Below are positions 1 through 7,857 of a stretch of DNA of 64,000 bases, in pieces; within the stretch, counting starts at the first letter, position 1, and the number at the start of each line of letters is the position of its first letter. Location: positions 1 to 64,000 of the forward strand of contig CAYPRX010000073.1 in NCBI GenBank assembly GCA_964413265.1. Reading direction: 5' to 3'. The notes under the pieces are model-generated. The model worked only from the letters and a program-made list of their open reading frames with translations, did no database searches and was not told the DNA's origin. The position numbers were made by a program, and so were the translations under genes. The DNA comes from CAVYGN01 sp964413265. Its GTDB lineage: Bacteria > Spirochaetota > Brevinematia > Brevinematales > JAOACQ01.

Positions 1-1
1 A

Positions 2-292
2 TTGAAAAATGTAACTGATAAGCAGATCAGGGTTGAGGGATATACGGACAATGTGCCGATAGCCCCTGATTACAGGTGGAAATTCCCTTCCAACTGGGAA
101 CTCTCGACAGCCAGGGCTACTACGATCGTAAGGTATCTGCAATCGCAGGGAATTGATCCGGCTCTGCTGAAAGCCACCGGCTACGGAGAATATAACCCCG
201 TAGCATCAAACGAGACCGTGGAAGGCAGGCAGCAGAACAGAAGGATCGTTGTTTTGCTTGTCCCTCTGGATGAAAGGGCAAGGTTTAGATAG
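2..292 (+). CDS. MotB/OmpA-family peptidoglycan-binding domain protein (5' truncated)
   Basis: Only the C-terminal part is present; the reading frame is open at the window edge, so the true start lies upstream. The sequence shows an OmpA-like domain: VEGYTDNVPI near residue 11, LSTARA with the following helix, the ATGYGEYNP segment and the final NRRIVVLL. These are the elements that contact peptidoglycan in MotB, OmpA and Pal. MotB-type stators anchor the flagellar motor to the wall, and the long YTDNVPIAPDYRWKFPSNWELS spacing is more like MotB than Pal. The missing N-terminus (a single membrane helix with a proton-binding Asp in MotB) would decide this, so the MotB assignment is an inference. 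Confidence 0.8.
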   Translation: MKNVTDKQIRVEGYTDNVPIAPDYRWKFPSNWELSTARATTIVRYLQSQGIDPALLKATGYGEYNPVASNETVEGRQQNRRIVVLLVPLDERARFR

Positions 293-301
293 TAATTCTC
301 C

Positions 302-335
302 TCCTTCCATCCTTCAGTCTGGAAGGATGGAAGGA
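302..335 (+). terminator. Strong 14-bp perfect stem-loop after the MotB-like gene
   Basis: Bases 302-315 (TCCTTCCATCCTTC) pair perfectly with 322-335 around a 6-nt loop. It begins ten bases after the stop of the upstream gene, the usual place for a transcription end. The sequence that follows is A/T-rich but has no clean T-run, so it may be a factor-dependent or processing hairpin rather than an intrinsic terminator. The arms contain GGAAGGAT-type repeats, which also leave purine-rich Shine-Dalgarno-like sequence before the small gene at 369. Confidence 0.5.
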
Positions 336-368
336 TGGAATAATATATTTAAAACGGAAGGTGTTATT

Positions 369-512
369 TTGATTAAAGTCATTATTTTCATTATTTCTTT
401 TTGCTGTTTAATATTCGCTTTTTATGAGAGAGACTTTATTATTATCGGTCTGATTTTTTTTGTAATCGGTTTATGCGGAATGTTGTTTCTTATAAGAAGA
501 CTATTCGGGTAA
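369..512 (+). CDS. Small two-helix membrane protein (47 aa)
   Basis: A short reading frame starting at a TTG codon, with GGAAGG seven bases upstream. The frame is open further upstream, but that part runs through the end of the MotB-like gene and a hairpin, so the TTG start is preferred. The product is almost entirely hydrophobic: one helix from about residue 2 to 18, a short charged turn (YERD), a second helix to about residue 40, and a basic tail (IRRLFG). It resembles DUF-type small membrane proteins, but no family is recognised. Its stop codon directly abuts the stop of the convergent TPR gene. Function unknown. Confidence 0.45.
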   Translation: MIKVIIFIISFCCLIFAFYERDFIIIGLIFFVIGLCGMLFLIRRLFG

Positions 513-1937
513 TCATTTTACAGTATGCAATGTTTTTTTTATGGTTTTTATAAATTCGTCGCCTTCAATCAGGCGGGAGTTTTTCAACAGGTAATGTGTT
601 ACCGCATCATCCCTTATCCCGTACAGGGAATAAATTTCTATGTTCTGGGGCATTGTCTGAAAGCTGTTGAGTATAACTTCGATGTCAGTAAGTTTACTAA
701 ATGGTATTGGCTCGATGTGTCTGTAAAAAACAGCGTAGAATACACCTTTCTCATAAATATAATAATCTAAATGCCTGTACATCAGTTTGAAAAAATGCCT
801 TGTTAGAATCTTTTTACAGACGGAATCGAAATCCTTGCCGTTACCTCCCCCCTCATTTGAAGTGAAATAAGTTTTCAGGTATGTATGAGGAAGGATTTTT
901 TTATAACGTTCGTACATTATTTCAACGTCTTTGTATCCTGCATTCATCATGTAAATTCTCTCGAAATTTTTCAGCGCCTGATACTCTTCGCCGGTATTCC
1001 ACAGTAGATTGGCATAAAGGTAAATAAGCTCGGTTTTTGTTTTTTCAGATGAGGGCATTGAAAGGTATTCAGAAACATAATAGATTCCAGAGTGATAGTC
1101 TTTTATCTTTATATAAAGATTAATAACAGATATTTGAGACAACTCTCTTATTTCGATCAGGGTTAAATTGTCGAGATTGTGGACTTCGTCCTTCCATTCA
1201 TGACCGAGGATGAATTGATAGGCCTTTATGGCTTCTGAATATTTTTTCATATTTTCGAGACATTTTGCCTTATAATAAAACACACCGTAATTGGTAGGGT
1301 CATATTTTTCAAGAAGATTGAATTGCCTGAGTGCCGGGATATAATTGCCTGCTTCGAAGAGAATCTTACCGTAGAGGATTCGAGCCTCTATGATTCTGCT
1401 CCTCTTTTTCAAAACTTTTTCAAGACATTCCCTGGCCTTTTTAAAGCTATTGTTTTTGTAATAGATTCGGGCAAGTTCGAACATAGCTTCGACATTATCC
1501 GGGTCTTTCTCAAGAAGGATCATATAATTAGCTAAAGACTCCTTGTGCTTTCCTAATTTGTCTGAAATTTTAGCCATGTGGAGGAGTATGGAAGAATATA
1601 ATTTTTTATATTTTGACGCCTGGAGTGAGACTTCATTGTAGTATTTCAAGGCATTATTTAGAGAATCAATGGCTTCGTAAGCCTGTGCCATATAATATAA
1701 AACAAAAAGGCTGACTGTCTTTCCCTTTGTCTTATTATTGCTTATGAGATCTCTGGCTCTGTCGATTACCTCATTAAATTTGCCTGACTTTAACCCGTTC
1801 AACATTGATTTTTCAATGGACTGATGAATAAAAAGAGCCTTAAGTGACAATATGATTATTCCCACAAGAAATAAAACGATAATTACTGAAAAAATAATAA
1901 GAAGATCGTCTTCAATCTTGACGAGATCAGCGAACAT
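513..1937 (-). CDS. Membrane-anchored TPR protein with a degenerate Mrr-like C-terminal domain
   Basis: 474 aa. One hydrophobic helix at about residues 12-36 is followed by a soluble region of helical repeats (about 80-345). These fit the TPR pattern, for example ALKYYNEV, SLANYMILLEKDPDNVEAMFELARIYY and ARECLEKVLKK. The last ~100 residues are not TPR. Their order (a strand with YAVFYRH, then PIPFSKLTDIE, a strand, and a GIRDDAVTHYLL...LIEGDEF ending) resembles the Mrr/restriction-endonuclease-like fold. The Q-x-K catalytic strand appears as FYRH, so nuclease activity is unlikely. Spirochaete flagellar collars use membrane-anchored TPR proteins, so that role is possible but unproven. It is the last gene of a minus-strand run, 20 nt after the MBL hydrolase. 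Confidence 0.7.
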   Translation of the reverse strand: MFADLVKIEDDLLIIFSVIIVLFLVGIIILSLKALFIHQSIEKSMLNGLKSGKFNEVIDRARDLISNNKTKGKTVSLFVLYYMAQAYEAIDSLNNALKYYNEVSLQASKYKKLYSSILLHMAKISDKLGKHKESLANYMILLEKDPDNVEAMFELARIYYKNNSFKKARECLEKVLKKRSRIIEARILYGKILFEAGNYIPALRQFNLLEKYDPTNYGVFYYKAKCLENMKKYSEAIKAYQFILGHEWKDEVHNLDNLTLIEIRELSQISVINLYIKIKDYHSGIYYVSEYLSMPSSEKTKTELIYLYANLLWNTGEEYQALKNFERIYMMNAGYKDVEIMYERYKKILPHTYLKTYFTSNEGGGNGKDFDSVCKKILTRHFFKLMYRHLDYYIYEKGVFYAVFYRHIEPIPFSKLTDIEVILNSFQTMPQNIEIYSLYGIRDDAVTHYLLKNSRLIEGDEFIKTIKKTLHTVK

Positions 1938-1957
1938 AATAAACCTCGAACACGTTT

Positions 1958-2674
1958 TTAATGAGAGACGGTCATTTTTTCCAGGCTCTTGGCGTAATCC
2001 GATAATTTCTTTTTGGCGTTCTTTATTGATTCATTAATGGTTTTCCCGGGATTTTCGCATATTTTGCCATGGCCGGGGAATATCCTTTTGATCTTGTAAG
2101 TATTTAACCTTTCAAGTGAATTGATATAATCCCCATAACTTCCTGAATCCGATATTTTTGAAATTATTCCTCCGTCGAAAACTGTATCACCTGTAAAAAT
2201 GAAATTTTTAAACGGTTCATACAGGCAGATACATCCCGACGTATGTCCCGGTGTATGGAGAACTTTAAGTTTATAATTACCGAAATCCATCAGTACCCTG
2301 TTTTCAAGCCATAAATTTATTCTGGTTTTTATCGCTTCCTGACCATGTACAGCAGCATGAATAACATATTCATCCTGTAATTCTATTTTTGTAGCCGCGA
2401 ACCTGTCCGCAGCGAGAAGAGCAGTTTCATAGAAAAAACTGATTCCGCCTATATGATCATAATGTTCATGGGTACAGATCACAAGATGGATATCACTGGC
2501 TTTGAGACCGATTTTAGCTGCTGATTGAACTATTCTGCTGAAATTGTTTTTTGTTCCTGTATCGATCAGTACATTTTTATACAGACCTTTAATCAGGTAT
2601 GAATGAGAACTCGGATTTTCTCCGTAAATTATAAAGATATTTTCTTCAATTTCATCAATTATATTAATTTCCAT
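1958..2674 (-). CDS. MBL-fold metallohydrolase
   Basis: About 238 aa. The zinc-binding signature of metallo-beta-lactamase-fold hydrolases is complete: THEHYDHIGG (HxHxDH), then the His in HTPGHTSG, the Asp in FTGDTVFDGG and the terminal His in FPGHGK. These enzymes include glyoxalase II-like thioesterases and many uncharacterised hydrolases; the substrate cannot be told here. The ATG at 2674 is chosen because GAGGGAG sits six bases before it, whereas an in-frame TTG fifteen bases upstream has no such site. It overlaps the end of the DUF115 gene by 11 nt, which suggests translational coupling. Confidence 0.85.
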   Translation of the reverse strand: MEINIIDEIEENIFIIYGENPSSHSYLIKGLYKNVLIDTGTKNNFSRIVQSAAKIGLKASDIHLVICTHEHYDHIGGISFFYETALLAADRFAATKIELQDEYVIHAAVHGQEAIKTRINLWLENRVLMDFGNYKLKVLHTPGHTSGCICLYEPFKNFIFTGDTVFDGGIISKISDSGSYGDYINSLERLNTYKIKRIFPGHGKICENPGKTINESIKNAKKKLSDYAKSLEKMTVSH

Positions 2675-4382
2675 TTTTAACTCCCTCAATTGCTTTTATT
2701 AATCTGAACAATTTCCGTTCAATATTCTCTTTATCAAAATTGTCGTACCTTTCAAAGATCATGCTTTCCCTCATGAAATATTTATTGATGAACTTCCATT
2801 CCGAATCCTTAATTTTATTAAATATACCCCTGTCTGCCGGGAGCGATTTCAAATAATAATAAATGTTTCCCATGAGATGTATAATTTTATCGATTTTTTT
2901 GGTTTCAATCAACAAGATACCGGGAATATTTTCTTTATCAATGATCGGATAATCCTTTATATAAAAACAATCAATGAGGCTGATATTTTGAAAATTATTA
3001 ATCTGAGATCCATAATTACTTGAATTGATAAGTGAAATATCGGGATTGAATTTTGTTACGCTCAAAGCCGATTCTTCGAACCAGCCCCTGAAATTTTTCA
3101 ATACAAAATCAGTATAAAGAACCCCTCCGGATATATTAGGCAATGGGTTGGCCGCAACATATCTTCGAGAAAGAAGAATATCGATAAAAACGCTCTGCAG
3201 ATTTTTAAGGCGTGAACTTTTCCTGATGATCTTATAATAATGTGATGTTGAAGCGGAATGCGAGCAGAGATATGAATAAGCCAGGTCCTGGCCCGAAAGT
3301 ATAATAGGATTACCGCCCAATTGATATGCGAAATAAAAAGCCGAGGTGGATACTGATCCTCCAGTTTCGATGTCGCCTATCTTTAAGGAAGCAGCCGTTT
3401 CAATCCAGCTCACCATTTCGTTCTTGACAAGATAGGAATTACCATTAAAATCGAAATCCAGATGGGCTGTATTGGCGGCAAAGGTATTGGTAATTCCTCC
3501 GGCTGAAATATTCCTGAAATAATAAGGGAGTTCCGGGTTAACTACTATATCATAAATAATTTTTGTCCTTTTCAGAAAATCAGCATCTATCATCGAAAAG
3601 TCATTCAGATTCTGGACTTGTGAATCCAGAGAATAGATAAAATCTGGTATAATTCCGGCCTCATACATGGGAGAAAGAGCTGTATCCACAGATACCAGGA
3701 TACAGCGATTTTGTATCTTTTTAATATCACTGAGCGATGATTTAAGTGATGGTCCTGCAGAAACAACAATTACAGGAATGTTGATTGCTCTGCCAAACAA
3801 TTGTCTGACAAAGCCTGAGTGTCTTAGATTATTGATGTTTTTAATGATATTGATGAGCCATATTTCTTCAAATTTCAGCCTTGTTGAAAAGTCTCCAAGT
3901 TTAACCATGAGGAGTCTTTCTATCCTGTCCTCAAAAGTCTTGTAAAGGTTTTTGTCATATGATCCCCTGAGAGCGACAGTTTTGATGTTTTTCCATTTTT
4001 CTATGTCAAGCATTGTAAAAATAGTATCAAGTCTTGAAGGATCGTCATCGGGGGAGATAACAAAGGAATTTTCACCTGGATTGTATATTTTTTGAAAAAT
4101 GGAATATATTGTTTTCTCCCTCTCTATTATTATGAGGTTTTCAAATCCTTCCTTTTCAAGAATATCTATCTGATAGCCGAGGCCTGCCCCCATAAAAATA
4201 ATAAGGGTATTTTTTCTTTCAAGATTAAGAATATGCTCGACGAGCCTCAAGGCTTCCTTTCCGCAAGTGTAATAACTGTGAACATAACGGCCTTTCACAA
4301 GCATTGTATACCTGTTGTCCTTAGTTCTGATAAGATTCTTTTCCCTGGAAGCTATCGATTCAAGGTATGAATAATCAATCAT
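2664..4382 (-). CDS. MAF/DUF115 motility-associated (6-hydroxymethylpterin pyrophosphokinase MptE-like) protein
   Basis: 572 aa. The central DUF115 region begins near residue 200 with VVSAGPSLKSS and continues through ILVSVDTALSPMYEAGI and DFIYSLDSQ, the typical MptE/MAF core. An N-terminal segment with MGAGLGYQIDIL (about 64-75) looks Rossmann-like. In several flagellated bacteria, including spirochaetes, MAF proteins are linked to nonulosonic-acid modification of flagellins. The MptE branch is a pterin kinase, so the exact reaction is inferred only from family. It sits between a PAP2 phosphatase gene (13 nt upstream) and the MBL hydrolase gene. Confidence 0.85.
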   Translation of the reverse strand: MIDYSYLESIASREKNLIRTKDNRYTMLVKGRYVHSYYTCGKEALRLVEHILNLERKNTLIIFMGAGLGYQIDILEKEGFENLIIIEREKTIYSIFQKIYNPGENSFVISPDDDPSRLDTIFTMLDIEKWKNIKTVALRGSYDKNLYKTFEDRIERLLMVKLGDFSTRLKFEEIWLINIIKNINNLRHSGFVRQLFGRAINIPVIVVSAGPSLKSSLSDIKKIQNRCILVSVDTALSPMYEAGIIPDFIYSLDSQVQNLNDFSMIDADFLKRTKIIYDIVVNPELPYYFRNISAGGITNTFAANTAHLDFDFNGNSYLVKNEMVSWIETAASLKIGDIETGGSVSTSAFYFAYQLGGNPIILSGQDLAYSYLCSHSASTSHYYKIIRKSSRLKNLQSVFIDILLSRRYVAANPLPNISGGVLYTDFVLKNFRGWFEESALSVTKFNPDISLINSSNYGSQINNFQNISLIDCFYIKDYPIIDKENIPGILLIETKKIDKIIHLMGNIYYYLKSLPADRGIFNKIKDSEWKFINKYFMRESMIFERYDNFDKENIERKLFRLIKAIEGVKNGN

Positions 4383-4395
4383 ATTAAGACCCCTT

Positions 4396-4980
4396 TTAAC
4401 CGCTTATCAGAAGCGACAGGTATATAGCGAGGCTTGAACTTATAAAACCAAGCAGGATCCCCGCGAGAATATCTGAAAGATAATGAACACCAAGGTACAT
4501 TCTGGAGAAAGCGATCAGCCCTGAAAAAATAAAAAAAGGTATAGAGATAAAAGGATGATAATGATAGAGGACAAACGAAACTGAAAAGGCCCCTGCAGTA
4601 TGACCGGAAGGAAATGAAAATCTGTCCGGTGGTTTTATCGCTTTTGATATATCATAATGTCTTACATATGGCCTTTGCCTGCTGAATATCCTCTTGACAA
4701 CTGTCTGAAGGATTCCCTGTATCATTAGCCCCATTAATATTGAGATACCGGTTAATGCTTCGCCGCTTAAAGTGAATTCGCCCTCCTGAAGAAAACCGAT
4801 GATTATGAATAATAAGCATAAAAAGAACCAGGCCAAGCCATTTCCCAGATGGCTGATGAATATCATGAAAGAAGTTAAAAAACGGTATCTTCGCCTGGAT
4901 AGAAAATGAATTAGATTTTTATCTATTGCTCGCCAGCGAAGCCGCTTGCCGCTTTTTTTTGAATTTTTTTTTCTGCTCAA
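4396..4980 (-). CDS. PAP2-family membrane phosphatase
   Basis: 194 aa polytopic inner-membrane protein carrying the full three-part PAP2 active site: KRIFSRQRP (K96, R103, P104), PSGH at about 124-127, and SRMYLGVHYLSD (S159, R160, H166, D170). The first ~30 residues are very basic. PAP2 enzymes dephosphorylate lipid phosphates such as phosphatidic acid, undecaprenyl pyrophosphate or lipid A. The motifs support activity but not a particular substrate. It lies between nusB and the DUF115 gene in the same orientation, with 13-21 nt gaps. Confidence 0.9.
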   Translation of the reverse strand: MSRKKNSKKSGKRLRWRAIDKNLIHFLSRRRYRFLTSFMIFISHLGNGLAWFFLCLLFIIIGFLQEGEFTLSGEALTGISILMGLMIQGILQTVVKRIFSRQRPYVRHYDISKAIKPPDRFSFPSGHTAGAFSVSFVLYHYHPFISIPFFIFSGLIAFSRMYLGVHYLSDILAGILLGFISSSLAIYLSLLISG

Positions 4981-5001
4981 ATTTTACCCCGCGGACAACT
5001 T

Positions 5002-5493
5002 TCATGAATTGTTGATCAAAACGTTTTTTCTATATTCCTGCTTTACTTTATGGAGAATCCCGTTTATATAATTTGAAGTATTATCATCGCTGTAATTATC
5101 TGACAATTCGTTAGCCTCGGATATAGTAACCTCTGCCGGAATATCATACCTGTATATCAGAGAATAAACCGAAAGACGGAGGATTGCTTTATCAACCGAG
5201 TGGAGACGATTGAAACTCCATTTGATAAGATGGGTCTTAATGATATCATCAATTTTTTTTAAATTCGATATTGTGCCATTAAAAAGCTGAGCCCCGAATT
5301 TATAAATTTCAGCTCTCTTGGTTAAAGGTATATATAAAAGGTCTTCTTCACTGTCCTGATCTTTGGTCATAATATCGTACCATTCGAAATTCGATATTTC
5401 TGCCGGAGGTACAGGATATATATCAAACAGGTAAAGGGAAAGGAAAACAAGCTCTCTTCCCATTTTCCTCAAGCCTTGCTTACCTGAAGGCAT
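5002..5493 (-). CDS. nusB: Transcription antitermination factor NusB
   Basis: 163 aa, close to the usual NusB length. Recognisable family segments are the N-terminal RELVFLSLYLFD helix, the W-x-x-x-RLHSVDKAILRLSVYSL block and the C-terminal PAEVTISEANELSDNYS...YINGILHKV. NusB binds boxA RNA together with NusE (S10) and supports rRNA antitermination. It follows ribH immediately (21 nt), the common ribH-nusB order. The start may be this ATG or an internal ATG (MGRELV, ten codons later); the upstream one is kept provisionally. Confidence 0.93.
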   Translation of the reverse strand: MPSGKQGLRKMGRELVFLSLYLFDIYPVPPAEISNFEWYDIMTKDQDSEEDLLYIPLTKRAEIYKFGAQLFNGTISNLKKIDDIIKTHLIKWSFNRLHSVDKAILRLSVYSLIYRYDIPAEVTISEANELSDNYSDDNTSNYINGILHKVKQEYRKNVLINNS

Positions 5494-5514
5494 TAACTTA
5501 TCAATCCTTTATTT

Positions 5515-5979
5515 TTATTTGATTTGAGCATAAATGCTTGCCATTTCAACCGCTGTAAGAATTGCATCATACCCCTTGTTACCGCTTTTGGTCCCAGCCC
5601 TGTCTATTGCCTGGTCCATGTCATCTGCCGTTATCAGTCCATATATTACAGGGATCGGGCCTTGAAGAGAAAGCTCCATAATAGCCTTAGAGGTATTCGA
5701 TGCCACATATTCAAAGTGCGGGGTCTGACCCCTGATTATTACGCCAAGGCATACGATAGCATTGTACTTATTTTGAGATATGATTTTCCTGCAAAGTCCT
5801 GCGATTTCATAACTGCCGGGTACTTTAAATACATCCAGTTTGGAAGAATCGCCGCCGAGCTGTTCAAAGGCATTCAGCGCGCCGTCAAGAAGCTTGTCAC
5901 CGATAAAAGAATTAAATTTACCGAATACAATTGCTATACTTATCCCCTTAGCGGATAATTTACCTTCGTAAAAATTCAT
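5515..5979 (-). CDS. ribH: 6,7-dimethyl-8-ribityllumazine synthase
   Basis: 154 aa from the ATG at 5979, which has AAGGAG six bases upstream; longer in-frame starts lack a site and would extend an otherwise normal-length enzyme. RibH condenses 5-amino-6-ribitylaminouracil with dihydroxybutanone phosphate in riboflavin synthesis. Family blocks are clear: FNSFI near the N-terminus, VPGSYEIA, CLGVIIRGQTPHFEYVA with the catalytic His, PVIYGLIT and RAGTKSGNKGYDA. It overlaps the upstream SurA-like gene by 20 nt and precedes nusB. No other rib gene is in the window. Confidence 0.96.
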   Translation of the reverse strand: MNFYEGKLSAKGISIAIVFGKFNSFIGDKLLDGALNAFEQLGGDSSKLDVFKVPGSYEIAGLCRKIISQNKYNAIVCLGVIIRGQTPHFEYVASNTSKAIMELSLQGPIPVIYGLITADDMDQAIDRAGTKSGNKGYDAILTAVEMASIYAQIK

Positions 5980-7006
5980 TATATTCTCCTTCATATGATT
6001 TATCGATGATAGTGACAATGATCTCTCTGCGGTTGATCTTGGCAACAATATATTTTTGCAAGGCAGCCCTTAGTCTTTCTTCCTTTAAATTGGCTTCAAT
6101 TACTGATTTTACCTCCTCGAAAGGTATCTGTTGATCGTATTTCCTGTTTATAAGCTTGATGATAAAATAATGTATTATTTTCGGCGAACTCTTGAAAACG
6201 AATTTTTCATAACCTATTATTGATCCGTTTTTAATAATAATAGGAGGACCTCTCCTGATAGGGATACTGGGCATTAGAGCGAAATTGATAAGTTCCTCCG
6301 GGCAGCCTGCCTTGTAAATTTCATTTATAGGTTTAAGACCAGTCCTGCCGGAGTAAGGTTCCAGGTTTAATACATTTTTATATTTTTCCAGTAACGGAGA
6401 TATATCATCACTCTTTCTAAGAGCGTTGGTCATTTCTGTAAGCGCATTTTCAATTTCAGTGAGTTTTTCGAGGGTTATGTCTGCAGGCTGTGGTACCGAT
6501 ACAACAAACATGTCTAATTGTGGTATAGTCTTAAACATCTTCTGGTTCGTTAAATAATAGTCTTTCACCTGACTTTCCGGGATCTTTTCATCTATGCAGC
6601 TTTTAATCTCGGGTTTGTAGTAAGCCAATGCGCGAATTATCTGATTCTTCTTCAATTCCATCCTGTATTCGTCAGGGTATTCATTATAAATCTGAAGGCG
6701 GTCCTTTGCCATTGGGTCCATGGTGTTGTTGGTGTTTGTCAGTGCTTTCAGAATAGTATCCACCTCTTTGTCCTTGAAAAGTATCTGATCATCACCTTCA
6801 ATTGAACAAAAAACACTATATAAAGTAATCAGTTCCGTAAAAGCATCACTGTTGCTCGACCTGCTTACCTCAAGAAATTCTGTCATCCTTTGCACGTCGA
6901 TCTTTGAAATGGAATACTGGCCTACATTTGCAACAATAAAGTTTACAACTGTAGCCTGTCCCTGAATTGCAGCTAACATAAATATTAAAAAAAATAATTG
7001 TTTCAT
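5960..7006 (-). CDS. SurA-like periplasmic chaperone / foldase precursor
   Basis: 348 aa. A signal peptide (MKQLFFLIFMLAAIQGQA) is followed by a SurA-N-like start (VNFIVANVGQYSISKIDVQRM), a helical region with LKKNQIIRALAYYKP, and IPESQVKDYYLTNQKMF, the usual hinge into a parvulin-like segment. A clear parvulin signature (such as GGxLGW) is not obvious: the corresponding place reads SGRTGLKPINEI and is followed by IPIRRGPPIIIKNGSIIGYEKF. It may therefore be a chaperone without strong isomerase activity. SurA helps outer-membrane proteins fold. GGGAGA lies seven bases before the ATG. It sits between murI and ribH. Confidence 0.75.
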   Translation of the reverse strand: MKQLFFLIFMLAAIQGQATVVNFIVANVGQYSISKIDVQRMTEFLEVSRSSNSDAFTELITLYSVFCSIEGDDQILFKDKEVDTILKALTNTNNTMDPMAKDRLQIYNEYPDEYRMELKKNQIIRALAYYKPEIKSCIDEKIPESQVKDYYLTNQKMFKTIPQLDMFVVSVPQPADITLEKLTEIENALTEMTNALRKSDDISPLLEKYKNVLNLEPYSGRTGLKPINEIYKAGCPEELINFALMPSIPIRRGPPIIIKNGSIIGYEKFVFKSSPKIIHYFIIKLINRKYDQQIPFEEVKSVIEANLKEERLRAALQKYIVAKINRREIIVTIIDKSYEGEYNEFLRR

Positions 7007-7038
7007 CTATTTTCTCCCGGTTGCTGTCTGCCAATATA

Positions 7039-7845
7039 TTATAAAGCAATTTTTTCAAAAATGTTTTCTTTTTCAGGTAAAATATTTTTAAGGATGCTTT
7101 TAGCCAGGATATTTAATTTCTCTGATATATCCGTTGCAAAAAATCTGTAGCCTGCCGGGCTACCTTCGGGACATTTAAGCTCCTTTGATTCCAGGGTTGA
7201 TTTCAGGGCATGGGCAGTGGATAAAGCAGAGTCTATCAGCCTTACCTCAGGCAGAAGATTTGAAATAATCGGGTAAATAAGTGGGTAATGAGTGCAGCCT
7301 AGTATCATTGTATCTATTCCTCTCTCTTCAAGCTCTTTTAAGTATTCCAGTGTGATAAGTCTGGTAGCCTCATGATCGATAAAGTTTTCCTCAATAAGCG
7401 GAACTAAAAGAGGGCATGGTTTTGAGAATATTGATAATGAATTGTCTATGCCTTTTAAAGTTGTGGCATATATGCCGCTTTTTATGGTTCTGTTCGTTCC
7501 TATCACGCCGATTTTACGGTTGTGTGTTACTTCAATAGCACCTCTTACGGCTGGCTCAATTACGCCGATTATAGGAATTTTGAATTTATTCTTAAGAAGA
7601 TCCAAAGCAACCGATGATGCGGTATTGCATGCTACGACCAGAATCTTGATGCCGAATTTGAGAAGGAACCGGGTATTATCAATAGCATACTGCCTAATGA
7701 TATCTTCGGATTTTTCTCCATATGGAAGATTTGCAGTATCTCCCAGATAAATTATACTTTCATCGGGAAGGAGTTTAATGATTTCCCTGACGACTGTCAG
7801 GCCTCCCACCCCGGAATCGAATATGCCAATCGGTTTTTTATTCAT
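7039..7845 (-). CDS. murI: Glutamate racemase
   Basis: 268 aa. It makes D-glutamate for peptidoglycan. Diagnostic sequence includes IGIFDSGVGGLTVVREI at the N-terminus, the first catalytic Cys in VVACNTASS, and the second in MILGCTHYPLI. Length is normal. It begins 12 nt after the cimA stop codon, within the long minus-strand run, and is followed by the SurA-like gene. Confidence 0.97.
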   Translation of the reverse strand: MNKKPIGIFDSGVGGLTVVREIIKLLPDESIIYLGDTANLPYGEKSEDIIRQYAIDNTRFLLKFGIKILVVACNTASSVALDLLKNKFKIPIIGVIEPAVRGAIEVTHNRKIGVIGTNRTIKSGIYATTLKGIDNSLSIFSKPCPLLVPLIEENFIDHEATRLITLEYLKELEERGIDTMILGCTHYPLIYPIISNLLPEVRLIDSALSTAHALKSTLESKELKCPEGSPAGYRFFATDISEKLNILAKSILKNILPEKENIFEKIAL

Positions 7846-7857
7846 ATTTGCGCCGTA

